Notes: a model not told the origin generated them from the letters alone. A stretch of DNA of 35,807 bases from a virus (IMGVR_UViG_3300021964_000218:1-35807), one strand, 5' to 3'. Shown: positions 23,898 to 31,346, counted from the first letter of the stretch. Program-made: numbers and translations.

Positions 23898-25326
23898 AGT
23901 CTATTCGACTCCTTTTTGTTATGCCCCAGTACAGCAACAGTATAACACAGACCATTATGGAAATAAAGATAGGTCTTGTTATCAAGTCAGTCACCGTGTG
24001 GAGCGTTGTTAGTTGATAAGTGAGATTGTAAATCCTGTCACTCAACAGGTATCCGATCAGCAGTGCTGGCCTACTGACTTGGAATTTCTTACATAGCAGT
24101 CCCATGATCGAGAATGCCACCAGTGTCGCTAGGTCCTCCCAGCCGCCCGTGTATTGTAGGGTTGCCCAAACAATCACTGCCAGTATGAAAGGGAAGTAGT
24201 ACACATATGGTATGCGTGTGACCCAGCCCGCGAAGTAGGCCAGTCCATAACAGATGATGGCAGTTATGATCGTCCCTAGCAAGAAGGCGAACGTCATGCT
24301 GTCGAACAGCCTGTCATCGTAGAATGTGTCGGGTGATCCCAGATCGATGCCCAGGTACAGGAACAAGCCCATCAGTATCGCGGCGAAACTGGCACCGGGT
24401 ATGCCGAACAGCACCGTAGGTATAAATGACGAGGCTTTCTGTGCGTTGTTGGCGCCCTCGGCACCTACCACACCCCTGACGTTGCCGTCACCGAATCGCT
24501 CCTTGGGATTCGCGGCCACCGTGGCCCCGTATGCCAACCAATCTGCCATGGCACCACCTAGGCCTGGAAGTAGTCCTATGAAACTACCTATCGCCCCGCC
24601 ACGCAGGCTGTCCCGCCAACACAGCACGGTGTCCTTCATTCCTTGTTTGAGATCATGCCAACTGCCACGCTCGGCCTTGATTGTCGTCGTGTTCTTCCTG
24701 TTGAACCACCCATCCCACAGTTCCGGTATGGCGAACAGTCCCGCCACGAACGGCAAGATCTGTACTCCGTCCTCGAGGTATCTCCAGCCCATGGTGAATC
24801 TTGGGACGTTGTTGACGTCCACTCCCACCAGGCCTATCACGATGCCCAACACTATGGCCAGTATGCTCCTGATGTATCGTCTGGTGGACACGAAGCCCAC
24901 TGTGACGAACGCCAACACGACCAGTGCCCACAGCTCGGGTATGCCCATCAACATCACGATCTTGGTGTAGTAGGGCAGGAACAGGAATGTCAGTGATCCC
25001 CAGAACAGACCGTTGGCGGTACTTGATGTAATGGCGGCACTCAATGCCCGCGTGGCCTCTCCACGCTTGGCCATGGGGAACCCGTCCACCATTGTCGCGG
25101 CCGCGGAGTTGGCCCCCGGTATGCCCAAGAGCACACCACTGAATGAATCACCGGTTGTCGAGGATGCCACAACTGCCACACAGAATATCACGCCCAGGTA
25201 GGGATCTCCCACGAAGTACGGCATGAATCCAAACAGTGTGATCAGTCCAGTGGTCGCCCCAGCGGCTGGTATCAGGCCGATGATCAAGCCATAAGCGATA
25301 CCCGCCATTAAGATAGCAAGTTCCAT
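23890..25326 (-). CDS. tctA: tripartite tricarboxylate transporter, large permease (TctA family)
   Basis: The 478-residue protein is a full-length TctA permease (family ~500 aa) with about 11-12 hydrophobic segments. The two repeated signature blocks are visible: GLIPAAGATTGLITL with LLGIPGANSAAAT in the first half, and GLLPGLGGAMADWLAYG with VLFGIPGASFAAILMG in the second. It moves organic carboxylates across the inner membrane using an ion gradient. A TctB (small 4-TM subunit) is missing between or beside the genes. It has its own sigma70-like promoter (25380-25407) and is followed by tctC with an 8-base overlap. Confidence 0.92.
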   Translation of the reverse strand: MELAILMAGIAYGLIIGLIPAAGATTGLITLFGFMPYFVGDPYLGVIFCVAVVASSTTGDSFSGVLLGIPGANSAAATMVDGFPMAKRGEATRALSAAITSSTANGLFWGSLTFLFLPYYTKIVMLMGIPELWALVVLAFVTVGFVSTRRYIRSILAIVLGIVIGLVGVDVNNVPRFTMGWRYLEDGVQILPFVAGLFAIPELWDGWFNRKNTTTIKAERGSWHDLKQGMKDTVLCWRDSLRGGAIGSFIGLLPGLGGAMADWLAYGATVAANPKERFGDGNVRGVVGAEGANNAQKASSFIPTVLFGIPGASFAAILMGLFLYLGIDLGSPDTFYDDRLFDSMTFAFLLGTIITAIICYGLAYFAGWVTRIPYVYYFPFILAVIVWATLQYTGGWEDLATLVAFSIMGLLCKKFQVSRPALLIGYLLSDRIYNLTYQLTTLHTVTDLITRPIFISIMVCVILLLYWGITKRSRIDYA

Positions 25327-25379
25327 GTTCTAGTCTGTTTGATTGGTAATGTTGTGAACTTCCTTGGGAGCGTTACAAC

Positions 25380-25407
25380 AATATATGTGCTAGTAGTTAT
25401 CCGTCAA
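25380..25407 (-). promoter_or_regulatory. sigma70-like promoter for tctA-tctC
   Basis: Minus strand TTGACG, 16-base spacer, TATATT, ending 53 bases before the tctA ATG. It resembles the early-type TTGACC promoters elsewhere in the window, so the transporter is likely expressed early, by host polymerase. Confidence 0.6.
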
Positions 25408-25421
25408 CATAATTACTTTAT

Positions 25422-25865
25422 ATGAAACTGAGTCCACAGCAGATAAGGATGATGTACTCACACTACCCGGACCCAGACCTGGACGAGGATGAATTCTGGC
25501 CCATGATGGGCATACTGGCGGCGATCTTATTAATATGGACCGGCATCATACATCTCATAGACTGGCTCACTTTCGATGTCATACCCCTGTGGGCGGAACC
25601 GTTCACCATAGCACCCTTGATATTCCTAGTGATCATGAAGGAAGTGTATGATTCCATCAACCCCCTGCACTGGTGGCCCATGTTCTGGGGTTACCGTGTC
25701 AGATTACCAGACGATGAGCGGATAACCATAAGGCCCCTGGAGGCCGAGGACGTGCTGTTGAAGTACGGCGGTAGGCTGAACGTGTGCATACTGGACTACG
25801 AACACATCAAATTCCGACGTCGTCGAGATGCTGTGATGTTTGGATTGACACACTTTACCTTCTAG
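25422..25865 (+). CDS. membrane protein with two transmembrane segments (147 aa)
   Basis: Residues 27-45 (MMGILAAILLIWTGIIHLI) and ~58-73 (FTIAPLIFLVIM) are hydrophobic and flanked by an acidic N-terminal part (DPDLDEDEF) and a basic C-terminal tail (KFRRRRDAV). No family is recognised. It is not a TctB: it has only two segments and is divergent from tctA. No Shine-Dalgarno is evident before the ATG. The end overlaps the convergent 64-residue gene by 11 bases. Confidence 0.6.
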   Translation: MKLSPQQIRMMYSHYPDPDLDEDEFWPMMGILAAILLIWTGIIHLIDWLTFDVIPLWAEPFTIAPLIFLVIMKEVYDSINPLHWWPMFWGYRVRLPDDERITIRPLEAEDVLLKYGGRLNVCILDYEHIKFRRRRDAVMFGLTHFTF

Positions 25866-26049
25866 AGGATTTAAACACCGAACCGTTGATCTCCTCGTAA
25901 AGCCTCAGTCGGTCTGACAGCTCTTTCACTATCTGAGAATACTCGGCGTTCTGGAATTCCAGGTTGCCCACCTGCGCAGACAGTTTCTTTATCTCCAGAT
26001 CCTTCTGTTCCACTTCCAGGGCTAGGGCCTCCAATCGGTCTTGGTTCAT
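25855..26049 (-). CDS. small coiled-coil protein (64 aa)
   Basis: Residues 4-52 form a heptad-like charged coiled coil (LEVEQKDLEIKKLSAQVGN), followed by a basic tail (KSSRR). It is similar in style to SlyX or to phage coiled-coil accessory proteins, but not identified. It starts one base after the stop of the 47-residue basic gene, so the two form a unit under the promoter at 26203-26229. Confidence 0.55.
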   Translation of the reverse strand: MNQDRLEALALEVEQKDLEIKKLSAQVGNLEFQNAEYSQIVKELSDRLRLYEEINGSVFKSSRR

Positions 26050-26050
26050 G

Positions 26051-26194
26051 CTACCTTCCCTGTCCTTGGTACATTTTAAAAGATCTCTTCTTGGCCTTGT
26101 TCATGGAAGACATTTTTACTCTCCTATGACTCTTGCCCTGCGAGGTCTTTTTCTTTGGACCTTTGACGTATCCTGATGTGTTAAATGATGCCAT
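26051..26194 (-). CDS. small basic protein (47 aa)
   Basis: MASFNTSGYVKGPKKKTSQG opens a Lys/Arg-rich peptide ending MYQGQGR. Its composition suggests nucleic-acid binding, though no family is recognised. Coding is supported by a fitting sigma70-like promoter 8 bases upstream and by tight spacing (one base) to the 64-residue gene. Confidence 0.6.
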   Translation of the reverse strand: MASFNTSGYVKGPKKKTSQGKSHRRVKMSSMNKAKKRSFKMYQGQGR

Positions 26195-26202
26195 GTACTC
26201 AT

Positions 26203-26229
26203 ATTATAGTAGACACATTTAAAGGTCAA
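26203..26229 (-). promoter_or_regulatory. early-type promoter TTGACC-15-TATAAT (minus)
   Basis: Minus strand TTGACC at 26224-26229 and TATAAT at 26203-26208, with a 15-base spacer (short). It drives the 47- and 64-residue genes and interleaves with a plus-strand promoter. Confidence 0.5.
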
Positions 26230-26238
26230 GTGTATAAT
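26210..26238 (+). promoter_or_regulatory. sigma70-like promoter TAGACA-17-TATAAT (plus)
   Basis: A -35 TAGACA (26210-26215), a 17-base spacer and a perfect -10 TATAAT (26233-26238), 12 bases before the DUF1178 ATG. It overlaps the minus-strand promoter 26203-26229, so the two may compete. Confidence 0.6.
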
Positions 26239-26245
26239 GTAAATA
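26239..26245 (+). promoter_or_regulatory. late promoter motif GTAAATA (plus)
   Basis: GTAAATA, 5 bases before the DUF1178 ATG and directly after the TATAAT box, so this gene may be read both early and late. Confidence 0.45.
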
Positions 26246-26250
26246 ATATT

Positions 26251-26667
26251 ATGATCAAGTACCAACTGAGATGTAGATGTGGGCACGAGTTCGAGGGTTG
26301 GTTCCCCAGCAGTAAGGAGTACACCCGACAGAAGAATCGTGGCATGGTACAGTGTCCCATGTGCGACAGCACAGCGGTGGACAAGGCCATCATGGCGCCC
26401 GCGGTCAAGACTTCCAAGAAGAAACATATACCAGACGAGGACTACTTCGTGATGGGCGAGAGTGCTGAATCAATCCTACGTAAACTCAACAAGAAGATAA
26501 AGAAAGACTTCCAGGACGTTGGTAAAAACTTCGCCCGTGAGGCCAGACGAGCACACAAAGGCAAACGTGATCAGAAGTTCTATGGTAATCCCACCAAGGA
26601 AGAGACCAACCAACTGCTGGACGAGGGCATAGATCTGTTCGCAGTGCCGGACTACAAGGACAATTAG
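26251..26667 (+). CDS. DUF1178 family protein
   Basis: The 138-residue protein matches DUF1178 closely: MIKYQLRCRCGHEFEGWFPS, then CPMCDST...K.IMAPAVKTS. Four cysteines (C8, C10, C35, C38) are placed to bind one zinc ion. The family is mainly known from alpha- and other proteobacterial chromosomes and has no assigned function; its presence in a phage is unusual. The C-terminal half is basic and helical (KLNKKIKKDFQDVGKNFARE). The start at 26251 is fixed by homology. Confidence 0.85.
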   Translation: MIKYQLRCRCGHEFEGWFPSSKEYTRQKNRGMVQCPMCDSTAVDKAIMAPAVKTSKKKHIPDEDYFVMGESAESILRKLNKKIKKDFQDVGKNFAREARRAHKGKRDQKFYGNPTKEETNQLLDEGIDLFAVPDYKDN

Positions 26668-26695
26668 TCGCTTAGATGCTGACTTTTCTCACCGG

Positions 26696-26724
26696 TTGAC
26701 CTTTCACACGTCTTAGTGTATAAT
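26696..26724 (+). promoter_or_regulatory. early promoter TTGACC-17-TATAAT
   Basis: TTGACC (26696-26701), a 17-base spacer and TATAAT (26719-26724). It shares the -35 form TTGACC with the promoters at 32129 and 34009. Confidence 0.75.
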
Positions 26725-26802
26725 TGTAGCATGATACGTAGGATAACAGAGATTGAAACTCCGGCGAATCGTTTATTAACAAACCAAGGAAAAGGAAACA
26801 AT

Positions 26803-27174
26803 ATGCTACAAGGTATGTTCAATACACTTTTTCCTTCTACTAAAAAGGAAGAAAAAACCATGGCAAACTCAACACAATACGTTGTATACACTAGAAACTT
26901 CAAATCTAGAGCTAAACAGATCGGTGTATTCGCCGAGCCTGCCGCTCAGTACAAAGTGAACGGTGAAGTACACGGTGGTAAGATCAAGTTCAAGAACTTG
27001 AACGTGAAAACAACTGCTAGAAAAACAGCGACTAACAAGTTGTTATCAAAAGGTTTAGACTTCACAGTGGAAGTGTTAGGTACAGCACCTAAGTCTTCTG
27101 CTTTGACAATGAAGTCAAACATCATTTCTCTATTGAAGAAATCAGGCAGAAAAGTAATCAACTACTCTGCTTAA
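26803..27174 (+). CDS. highly expressed-looking hypothetical phage protein (123 aa)
   Basis: Not recognised. It is Lys/Thr/Asn-rich with a beta-strand-like centre (TQYVVYTRNFKSRAKQIGVF, YKVNGEVHGGKIKF), and codon choice looks optimised compared with its neighbours. The start is uncertain: ATG 26803 has AAGGA 6 bases upstream, ATG 26860 (MANSTQ) also has AAGGAAG, and ATG 26731 lies exactly where the promoter's transcript would begin. It has its own promoter and terminator, so it is a single-gene unit. No clear domain or function. Confidence 0.6.
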   Translation: MLQGMFNTLFPSTKKEEKTMANSTQYVVYTRNFKSRAKQIGVFAEPAAQYKVNGEVHGGKIKFKNLNVKTTARKTATNKLLSKGLDFTVEVLGTAPKSSALTMKSNIISLLKKSGRKVINYSA

Positions 27175-27199
27175 TTCCCAATAGTTAAGTTGTTGGAGT

Positions 27200-27226
27200 G
27201 GGCGATAGCGATATCGCCCTCTCTTT
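27200..27226 (+). terminator. rho-independent terminator
   Basis: GGGCGATA and TATCGCCC pair perfectly (8 bp) around a GCGA tetraloop, followed by TCTCTTT. It ends the 123-residue gene. Confidence 0.8.
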
Positions 27227-27345
27227 AAGGCATAAGTAAAATTGAGACAAGAGTAACAAGACAAGACGCAGAAGAACTAACAAACCTCCCGCCCTATTTT
27301 AGATACAGACTACCTCATAAAATTAACAATAACGAAAGAGCAAAC

Positions 27346-27546
27346 ATGAGCAATCAAGGAACAGTGAAATGGTTCAACGCCTCCAAGGGTTTTGGATTCA
27401 TCGCACACGAGGACAAGGATGTCTTCGTACACATCTCAGCAGTCGAGGCCGCGGGCCTGACTTCGTTGAATGAAGGCGACACCGTTACGTTTGAAACACA
27501 GGATGGTCCCAAGGGTCCAAGCGCTGTGAATCTATCAGTAGCGTAA
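27346..27546 (+). CDS. cold-shock-domain protein (CspA family)
   Basis: At 66 residues this is a full cold-shock domain: KWF near residues 8-10, RNP1 KGFGFI at 14-19 and RNP2 VFVHI at 26-30, with the usual [10 protein letters not shown] end. Such proteins bind single-stranded RNA or DNA and melt RNA structure. In a phage it may aid translation or transcription during infection. It starts at ATG 27346 after a weak AAAGAG and a long A-rich leader. The in-frame region from ~27233 upstream is open but has no standard start codon. Confidence 0.95.
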   Translation: MSNQGTVKWFNASKGFGFIAHEDKDVFVHISAVEAAGLTSLNEGDTVTFETQDGPKGPSAVNLSVA

Positions 27547-27562
27547 ATTTAGAGTATAGAAG

Positions 27563-27595
27563 AGGGCGGTACGGAAACGTGTCGCCCTTTTTTTG
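27563..27595 (+). terminator. rho-independent terminator after the cold-shock gene
   Basis: AGGGCG pairs with CGCCCT around a GAAA-type loop (inner ACG/CGT pairing), followed by a run of seven T. It is 17 bases after the cold-shock stop codon. Confidence 0.88.
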
Positions 27596-27599
27596 TGAC

Positions 27600-27606
27600 T
27601 TAAATA
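27600..27606 (+). promoter_or_regulatory. late promoter motif TTAAATA
   Basis: TTAAATA lies immediately after the terminator and 5 bases before ATG 27612. Confidence 0.5.
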
Positions 27607-27611
27607 TCTGT

Positions 27612-28691
27612 ATGAAAAATAGAACAGTTCTATGGTATTGGTATGAGATAGACGAAATAGAGATGGCCTCCGAATTAGGTTTTGATATATTACCAGGAAT
27701 AATAATCAAGAAACAATATTATGATAAAACCAAAATTAACAGCAATGACTTCAATGTTGTACTGATAAATCATTTCTTTCATGAAAGTTATGATAGAATC
27801 AAGGAGGACCTATCGTGGGCCGATCTAGTGATACACTATACCACAGAAATTGTATCAGGTCCATGGCAGGAATATGAAGATTTGATTTTTGAAACTGTTA
27901 ATAACAAAAATTTTATCACAATATGTAACGGGTTGGCCAACATGCCATGGTATCCAAGTGAGAGAGTGTTCGCAGACGCCCAGACTTTCTTCACGAGGGT
28001 GGCAAGATTCTGTCCTATCACAGAGGTAAAAAGAGTACAAGAGCACAGAACTATTATGTTTGACGCGCTTCTGGGAAAGCAAGGTGCTAGACGAGACAAA
28101 ATCTTCAAAATCCTCAAGCAAAATGATCTAGTAGAAAAAAACTTGGTCAACTATTATTGGGATATGGGTGATACAATCTATAGATCTCCTTTATTGGACA
28201 TGTACGACAACAATCCGATAATTGGCTCATCTAATCCATCGCCGGCGGAAATTCCCTTTAGCCATGTAATATCAAAAGCAATTTATGACTGTTCATGGTT
28301 TTCTATCGTCTCAGAGACCTACTCAGGAACAACATTCATCACTGAGAAGACGGCAAAGTGTTTGCTTACTGGCAGATTATTCGTGATGTTTGGAGAAATG
28401 GGGCATCTAGCAAAACTTAGAAGTTACGGTTATAAAACTTTTGCACCATTCGTAGACGAAAGTTATGATCTGATACAGGATGAAGATGAGAGGATAAAAC
28501 AAGCATTCACACAGGTACACAACCTATGCAGACGAGACGACATTGGTGAAGTTATAAATGAGATGTATCCTATTTTTAAACACAATCAAAAATTACTTTT
28601 AGATAACCAGTCTAGATTAAAAAATTTCAAAAACTTTTTATTGCCTTATCTAAATCAAAAAAAAACTTTAGAAAATAACACTGTGTTCTAA
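27612..28691 (+). CDS. glycosyltransferase-like phage protein (GT10/exostosin-type C-terminus)
   Basis: At 359 residues, it shares the C-terminal block SIVSETYSGTTFITEKTAK...GYKTFAPFVDESYDL with the 17060-18106 gene, and both resemble fucosyltransferase-like transferases with an SxVxET...TEKxxKP signature. A distinct N-terminal domain (from VLWYWYEIDEIEMA) differs from that copy. It is likely to modify a glycan. ATG 27612 is chosen because a late motif lies 5 bases upstream; a longer frame to 27579 would run into the terminator. It is AT-rich. The 3' end overlaps the convergent 155-residue gene by 24 bases. Confidence 0.6.
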   Translation: MKNRTVLWYWYEIDEIEMASELGFDILPGIIIKKQYYDKTKINSNDFNVVLINHFFHESYDRIKEDLSWADLVIHYTTEIVSGPWQEYEDLIFETVNNKNFITICNGLANMPWYPSERVFADAQTFFTRVARFCPITEVKRVQEHRTIMFDALLGKQGARRDKIFKILKQNDLVEKNLVNYYWDMGDTIYRSPLLDMYDNNPIIGSSNPSPAEIPFSHVISKAIYDCSWFSIVSETYSGTTFITEKTAKCLLTGRLFVMFGEMGHLAKLRSYGYKTFAPFVDESYDLIQDEDERIKQAFTQVHNLCRRDDIGEVINEMYPIFKHNQKLLLDNQSRLKNFKNFLLPYLNQKKTLENNTVF

Positions 28692-29135
28692 ATGATCATA
28701 GTAAGAACCAAAAACATGGTGTTTGAAACCGTGACTTATTGATTGACTTTCACATATTTCATTGAATTCCTTCCAGTCCCTCTCGTGTGCAAAATTGGCT
28801 GTGATCTTCAATCCCTTGTAGTTAACCAATTGGTATGATGTTTCCGCGACAAGATGTTTAACGCTTTGATGCCACTCAATACCAAAATGTTTCATGGAGT
28901 CGTTTAGGTCAGAGAAAGTTTTGAAATCAAATGCTCGCCTGAGGTCACAGTCAACACCGTCAAGGAAACCAAGGAATGCTGGGTGATTTTCCATCAAGAA
29001 ATGTTCTAGGGAGTCGGTGACGATCTCTTGATTTTTAGAATTCACAAAATGGTACCTGTCCCCCGTGCTTCCTTGGTGATGAGTGCCTTTAAAGGTGTCT
29101 AGGTCCACGAGATAAAATATTTTAATGGTCTGCAT
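28668..29135 (-). CDS. hypothetical protein (155 aa)
   Basis: An unrecognised, aromatic- and His-rich protein. HHVFGSYYDH near its end recalls HIFGSFYEG in the 157-residue gene at 13763, but similarity elsewhere is weak. It overlaps the sulfotransferase-like gene by 14 bases, so it belongs to the operon that starts at 31039. Confidence 0.6.
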   Translation of the reverse strand: MQTIKIFYLVDLDTFKGTHHQGSTGDRYHFVNSKNQEIVTDSLEHFLMENHPAFLGFLDGVDCDLRRAFDFKTFSDLNDSMKHFGIEWHQSVKHLVAETSYQLVNYKGLKITANFAHERDWKEFNEICESQSISHGFKHHVFGSYYDHLEHSVIF

Positions 29136-29868
29136 GTATTATGTTGTGTATCTCCTGGACGTCTTTTAATTTTTCTTCTTTGTAGTTGCGTAAGAATTGT
29201 AAAGTCAAATCCCAGTCACCTTGCACGTAGGTGGAGATTATCAAGAGTTTCTCATACTCGCAAAGTGACTCTATGTTTTTAGATCTGTTCCTTTCTAGAC
29301 AATCAACGCTTTCCACTATGTTTTTGGTGAAATTCTCTAGGTGTCTTAGATTGTTCTCACGTTTGGATCGTATGAAATCAAAAGTATTTTGTTTCAGTCT
29401 CTGTCCAACGAACGATTCGAAGTTTTTGATGAAGAGGTCAAGATTATCAAATAGGTCGTCCATTTTAATGTTGAAACATTTTTCTGACACACTGTCTTGA
29501 GCGTTCCAGTAGATTTGAAGAAGAACCTTATGGAAGTTCCCGGGGTTTTTTACATCGTAGTAATCGTGTAGGGTGTCTTCGTCAGGAAAAGATTTGAACC
29601 ATTTGATATAATGGAGGTATTTTGGAAAATATGACAAGTGTCTTGTCTCAAAATATGGTTTGATCACTTTCACGCCTTCTGGTATGTTTCTATCGTTGTG
29701 AGGATGTAGTGCAAGAACTTGTTCGGGCTTCATGATGCCGTAGTGACTATCATCCTTGGTTGAGTTCAAATCAATGTCAACGTTGAATATTTGTATTCCT
29801 ATTGCGCACCTTAGTAACTGACCAAACGTGCCCGGATTCCAACTGACTCCCCATTCATTGTTGTCCAT
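29122..29868 (-). CDS. hypothetical protein, possibly sulfotransferase-like (248 aa)
   Basis: The opening WNPGTFGQLLRCAIG and the C-terminal FNIKMDDLFDNLDLFIKNFE resemble the overall plan of degenerate sulfotransferase-like proteins, including the 252-residue gene at 9610. A clear PAPS loop is missing, so this is only suggestive. Overlaps of 14 bases on both sides (29122-29135 with the 155-residue gene and 29855-29868 with the dehydrogenase) mark a three-gene operon. Confidence 0.5.
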   Translation of the reverse strand: MDNNEWGVSWNPGTFGQLLRCAIGIQIFNVDIDLNSTKDDSHYGIMKPEQVLALHPHNDRNIPEGVKVIKPYFETRHLSYFPKYLHYIKWFKSFPDEDTLHDYYDVKNPGNFHKVLLQIYWNAQDSVSEKCFNIKMDDLFDNLDLFIKNFESFVGQRLKQNTFDFIRSKRENNLRHLENFTKNIVESVDCLERNRSKNIESLCEYEKLLIISTYVQGDWDLTLQFLRNYKEEKLKDVQEIHNIIHADH

Positions 29869-31039
29869 AATAGATTACATTTGACGCCTTTGGATATGAC
29901 CTCCATGGATCGAATATTATAGTTTCATTATCTGCTATTATTTTGTCTGACTCATGCACACGCACTATGACCTCAACTGGATTGTCAAACCCGTGTACAA
30001 TTTGTCCACCGTGCTTGATCACGTAATGTTGCACCAACAAGGAGTATGAGCCATCCACTAGGTCAGTGCCGGGCTTGTAACTATCCGACGTGAAGAACAC
30101 GTTCTTACCGTGTTCCAGTACAGCCTTAGCCATGGTCTCGGCCTGTCGCTCCCTGGCTGTCATGATGCTCTCGAATAGGTCATAACCTAGATCAAGTTCT
30201 TTGGCCAACCAACGAAGTGCGATGTTGTCTCTGGGATGGCAGGCACCGCCGTCTCCCATTCCGGATTTCATGTATTTGGCACTGACGATCCTTTTTGTGC
30301 TTTTAGCCAATGCTCCAGTCACGGTATCAACATTCATGTTACCCAACTTATGTGCTACGTCCTGTATCATGTTGACCAGTGCGATCTTGTTGCTGATGAA
30401 TGTGTTGTAGAATATCTTCATGCTCTCCACTTCCTCGAAAGTGCCGAACTCCACGCGTGGAGAGTTCTCACACACCTGGTTGTAGAAACTTTCCAACAAC
30501 AAACTCCTTGCCTTGCAGTTGGTGCCAGACATTCCATTTTTAGATCCTATCATGATCATCTCAGGGTTTATCATGTCGTCCGCAACCGTGCCCATGGCTA
30601 TCAGGTAAGGGTTGTACATCAGTTTGGTGTTGGTGACCAGTGGTTGTAGTTCTCTCCTACAGGTGCCCGGCAGTACCGTTGATATCAGTACCAGGGTCTG
30701 AGATTCCCCCATGTGCTTGTCACACTTGGTCAATACTTTCTTCACAGCATCGTAATTGAAATCCTTCACGGGGAGATGACCGGTCGGTGCTCTCCCATCG
30801 TAGCCATCCTCGTGTGGCGTGGGTGTGGCCACGAACACTATGTCCCTGTCCCTGCAGACATCCTCTATGCTTTCTCTGATCTCCACGTGGTTGCTGGTCT
30901 TTGGAACGATGTCATAACCTGTGACATCAAAACCTTTGCGGGCTATGGCCTCGGCACACGGTAGGCCCAATTTACCTAATCCTATGAATCCAACCTTGGT
31001 TTCATATATGATTTTGTTGTCGCGTAACTGTTCTAGCAT
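29855..31039 (-). CDS. UDP-glucose/GDP-mannose dehydrogenase family protein
   Basis: The 394-residue protein has an N-terminal Rossmann fold (KVGFIGLGKLGLPCAEAIA, residues 15-33), the STVLPGT block (120-126), a middle-domain helix EVESMKIFYNTFISNKIALV (K218 in the conserved N-K pair) and the catalytic cysteine C267 in GGACHPRD. These enzymes oxidise a nucleotide sugar twice, to a uronic acid. The substrate is unknown; YN and GG-C-x-P-R-D are as in UDP-glucose dehydrogenases. It heads an operon with a possible sulfotransferase-like gene, consistent with making or decorating acidic sugars. Confidence 0.9.
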   Translation of the reverse strand: MLEQLRDNKIIYETKVGFIGLGKLGLPCAEAIARKGFDVTGYDIVPKTSNHVEIRESIEDVCRDRDIVFVATPTPHEDGYDGRAPTGHLPVKDFNYDAVKKVLTKCDKHMGESQTLVLISTVLPGTCRRELQPLVTNTKLMYNPYLIAMGTVADDMINPEMIMIGSKNGMSGTNCKARSLLLESFYNQVCENSPRVEFGTFEEVESMKIFYNTFISNKIALVNMIQDVAHKLGNMNVDTVTGALAKSTKRIVSAKYMKSGMGDGGACHPRDNIALRWLAKELDLGYDLFESIMTARERQAETMAKAVLEHGKNVFFTSDSYKPGTDLVDGSYSLLVQHYVIKHGGQIVHGFDNPVEVIVRVHESDKIIADNETIIFDPWRSYPKASNVIYYGQQ

Positions 31040-31051
31040 ATAGACTAGTTA

Positions 31052-31073
31052 TGGCTCGCTATTGGCTCGCTAT
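31052..31073 (-). repeat. 11-bp tandem direct repeat upstream of the dehydrogenase gene
   Basis: TGGCTCGCTAT occurs twice in direct succession (31052-31062, 31063-31073), followed by a twofold TCTTTGA (31078-31084, 31085-31091), in the 55-base gap before the 78-residue gene. Function is not evident; it could be a leader or protein-binding site. Confidence 0.6.
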
Positions 31074-31094
31074 TAGGTCTTTGATCTTTGATGG

Positions 31095-31331
31095 TTAGGC
31101 CGAGTAATCTGGCAGAGGTCCGCCATAGGCCCGTCCCTTGATACGCTTGCCAGCCACCTTCTGTGTCTTGCCGTGTATCTTCTGTTTGCGTTCACCTGTG
31201 CGTTTCATCCTGCCCTTGCTTTTACAACTCGAGATCCATGATGCCGGCAGTTTAGACTTGGGTCTGGAACACACTCCTGCGGGTGCTGGTCCTATGTTCT
31301 CGTCTGTGTTGTACACCTCATATATCTTCAT
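31095..31331 (-). CDS. small basic protein with MKIYEV N-terminus (78 aa)
   Basis: The start MKIYEVY lies 8 bases after the late motif TTAAATA, which supports this ATG over a frame running up to 31577. The protein is Lys/Arg/Gly-rich (SKGRMKRTGERKQKIHGK) with C21 and C36, and shares with the divergent 168-residue protein a short N-terminal M-K-I-x-E block and a C-x-x-P-K...S-C-x-K layout. Basic, small and late, it may be an internal head protein or DNA-binding packaging protein; this is inference. Confidence 0.6.
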   Translation of the reverse strand: MKIYEVYNTDENIGPAPAGVCSRPKSKLPASWISSCKSKGRMKRTGERKQKIHGKTQKVAGKRIKGRAYGGPLPDYSA

Positions 31332-31339
31332 CGCGTATG

Positions 31340-31346
31340 TATTTAA
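31340..31346 (-). promoter_or_regulatory. late promoter motif TTAAATA
   Basis: Minus-strand TTAAATA, 8 bases before the 78-residue gene's ATG. Confidence 0.5.

Noticed and set aside
24326-24970. 214-codon plus-strand frame inside tctA
   Set aside because: Antisense to the unmistakable TctA permease; Pro/Ser-rich composition typical of shadow frames.
25422-25865. Considered as the missing TctB
   Set aside because: Only two hydrophobic segments, wrong strand and layout, no similarity to the small TctB subunit.
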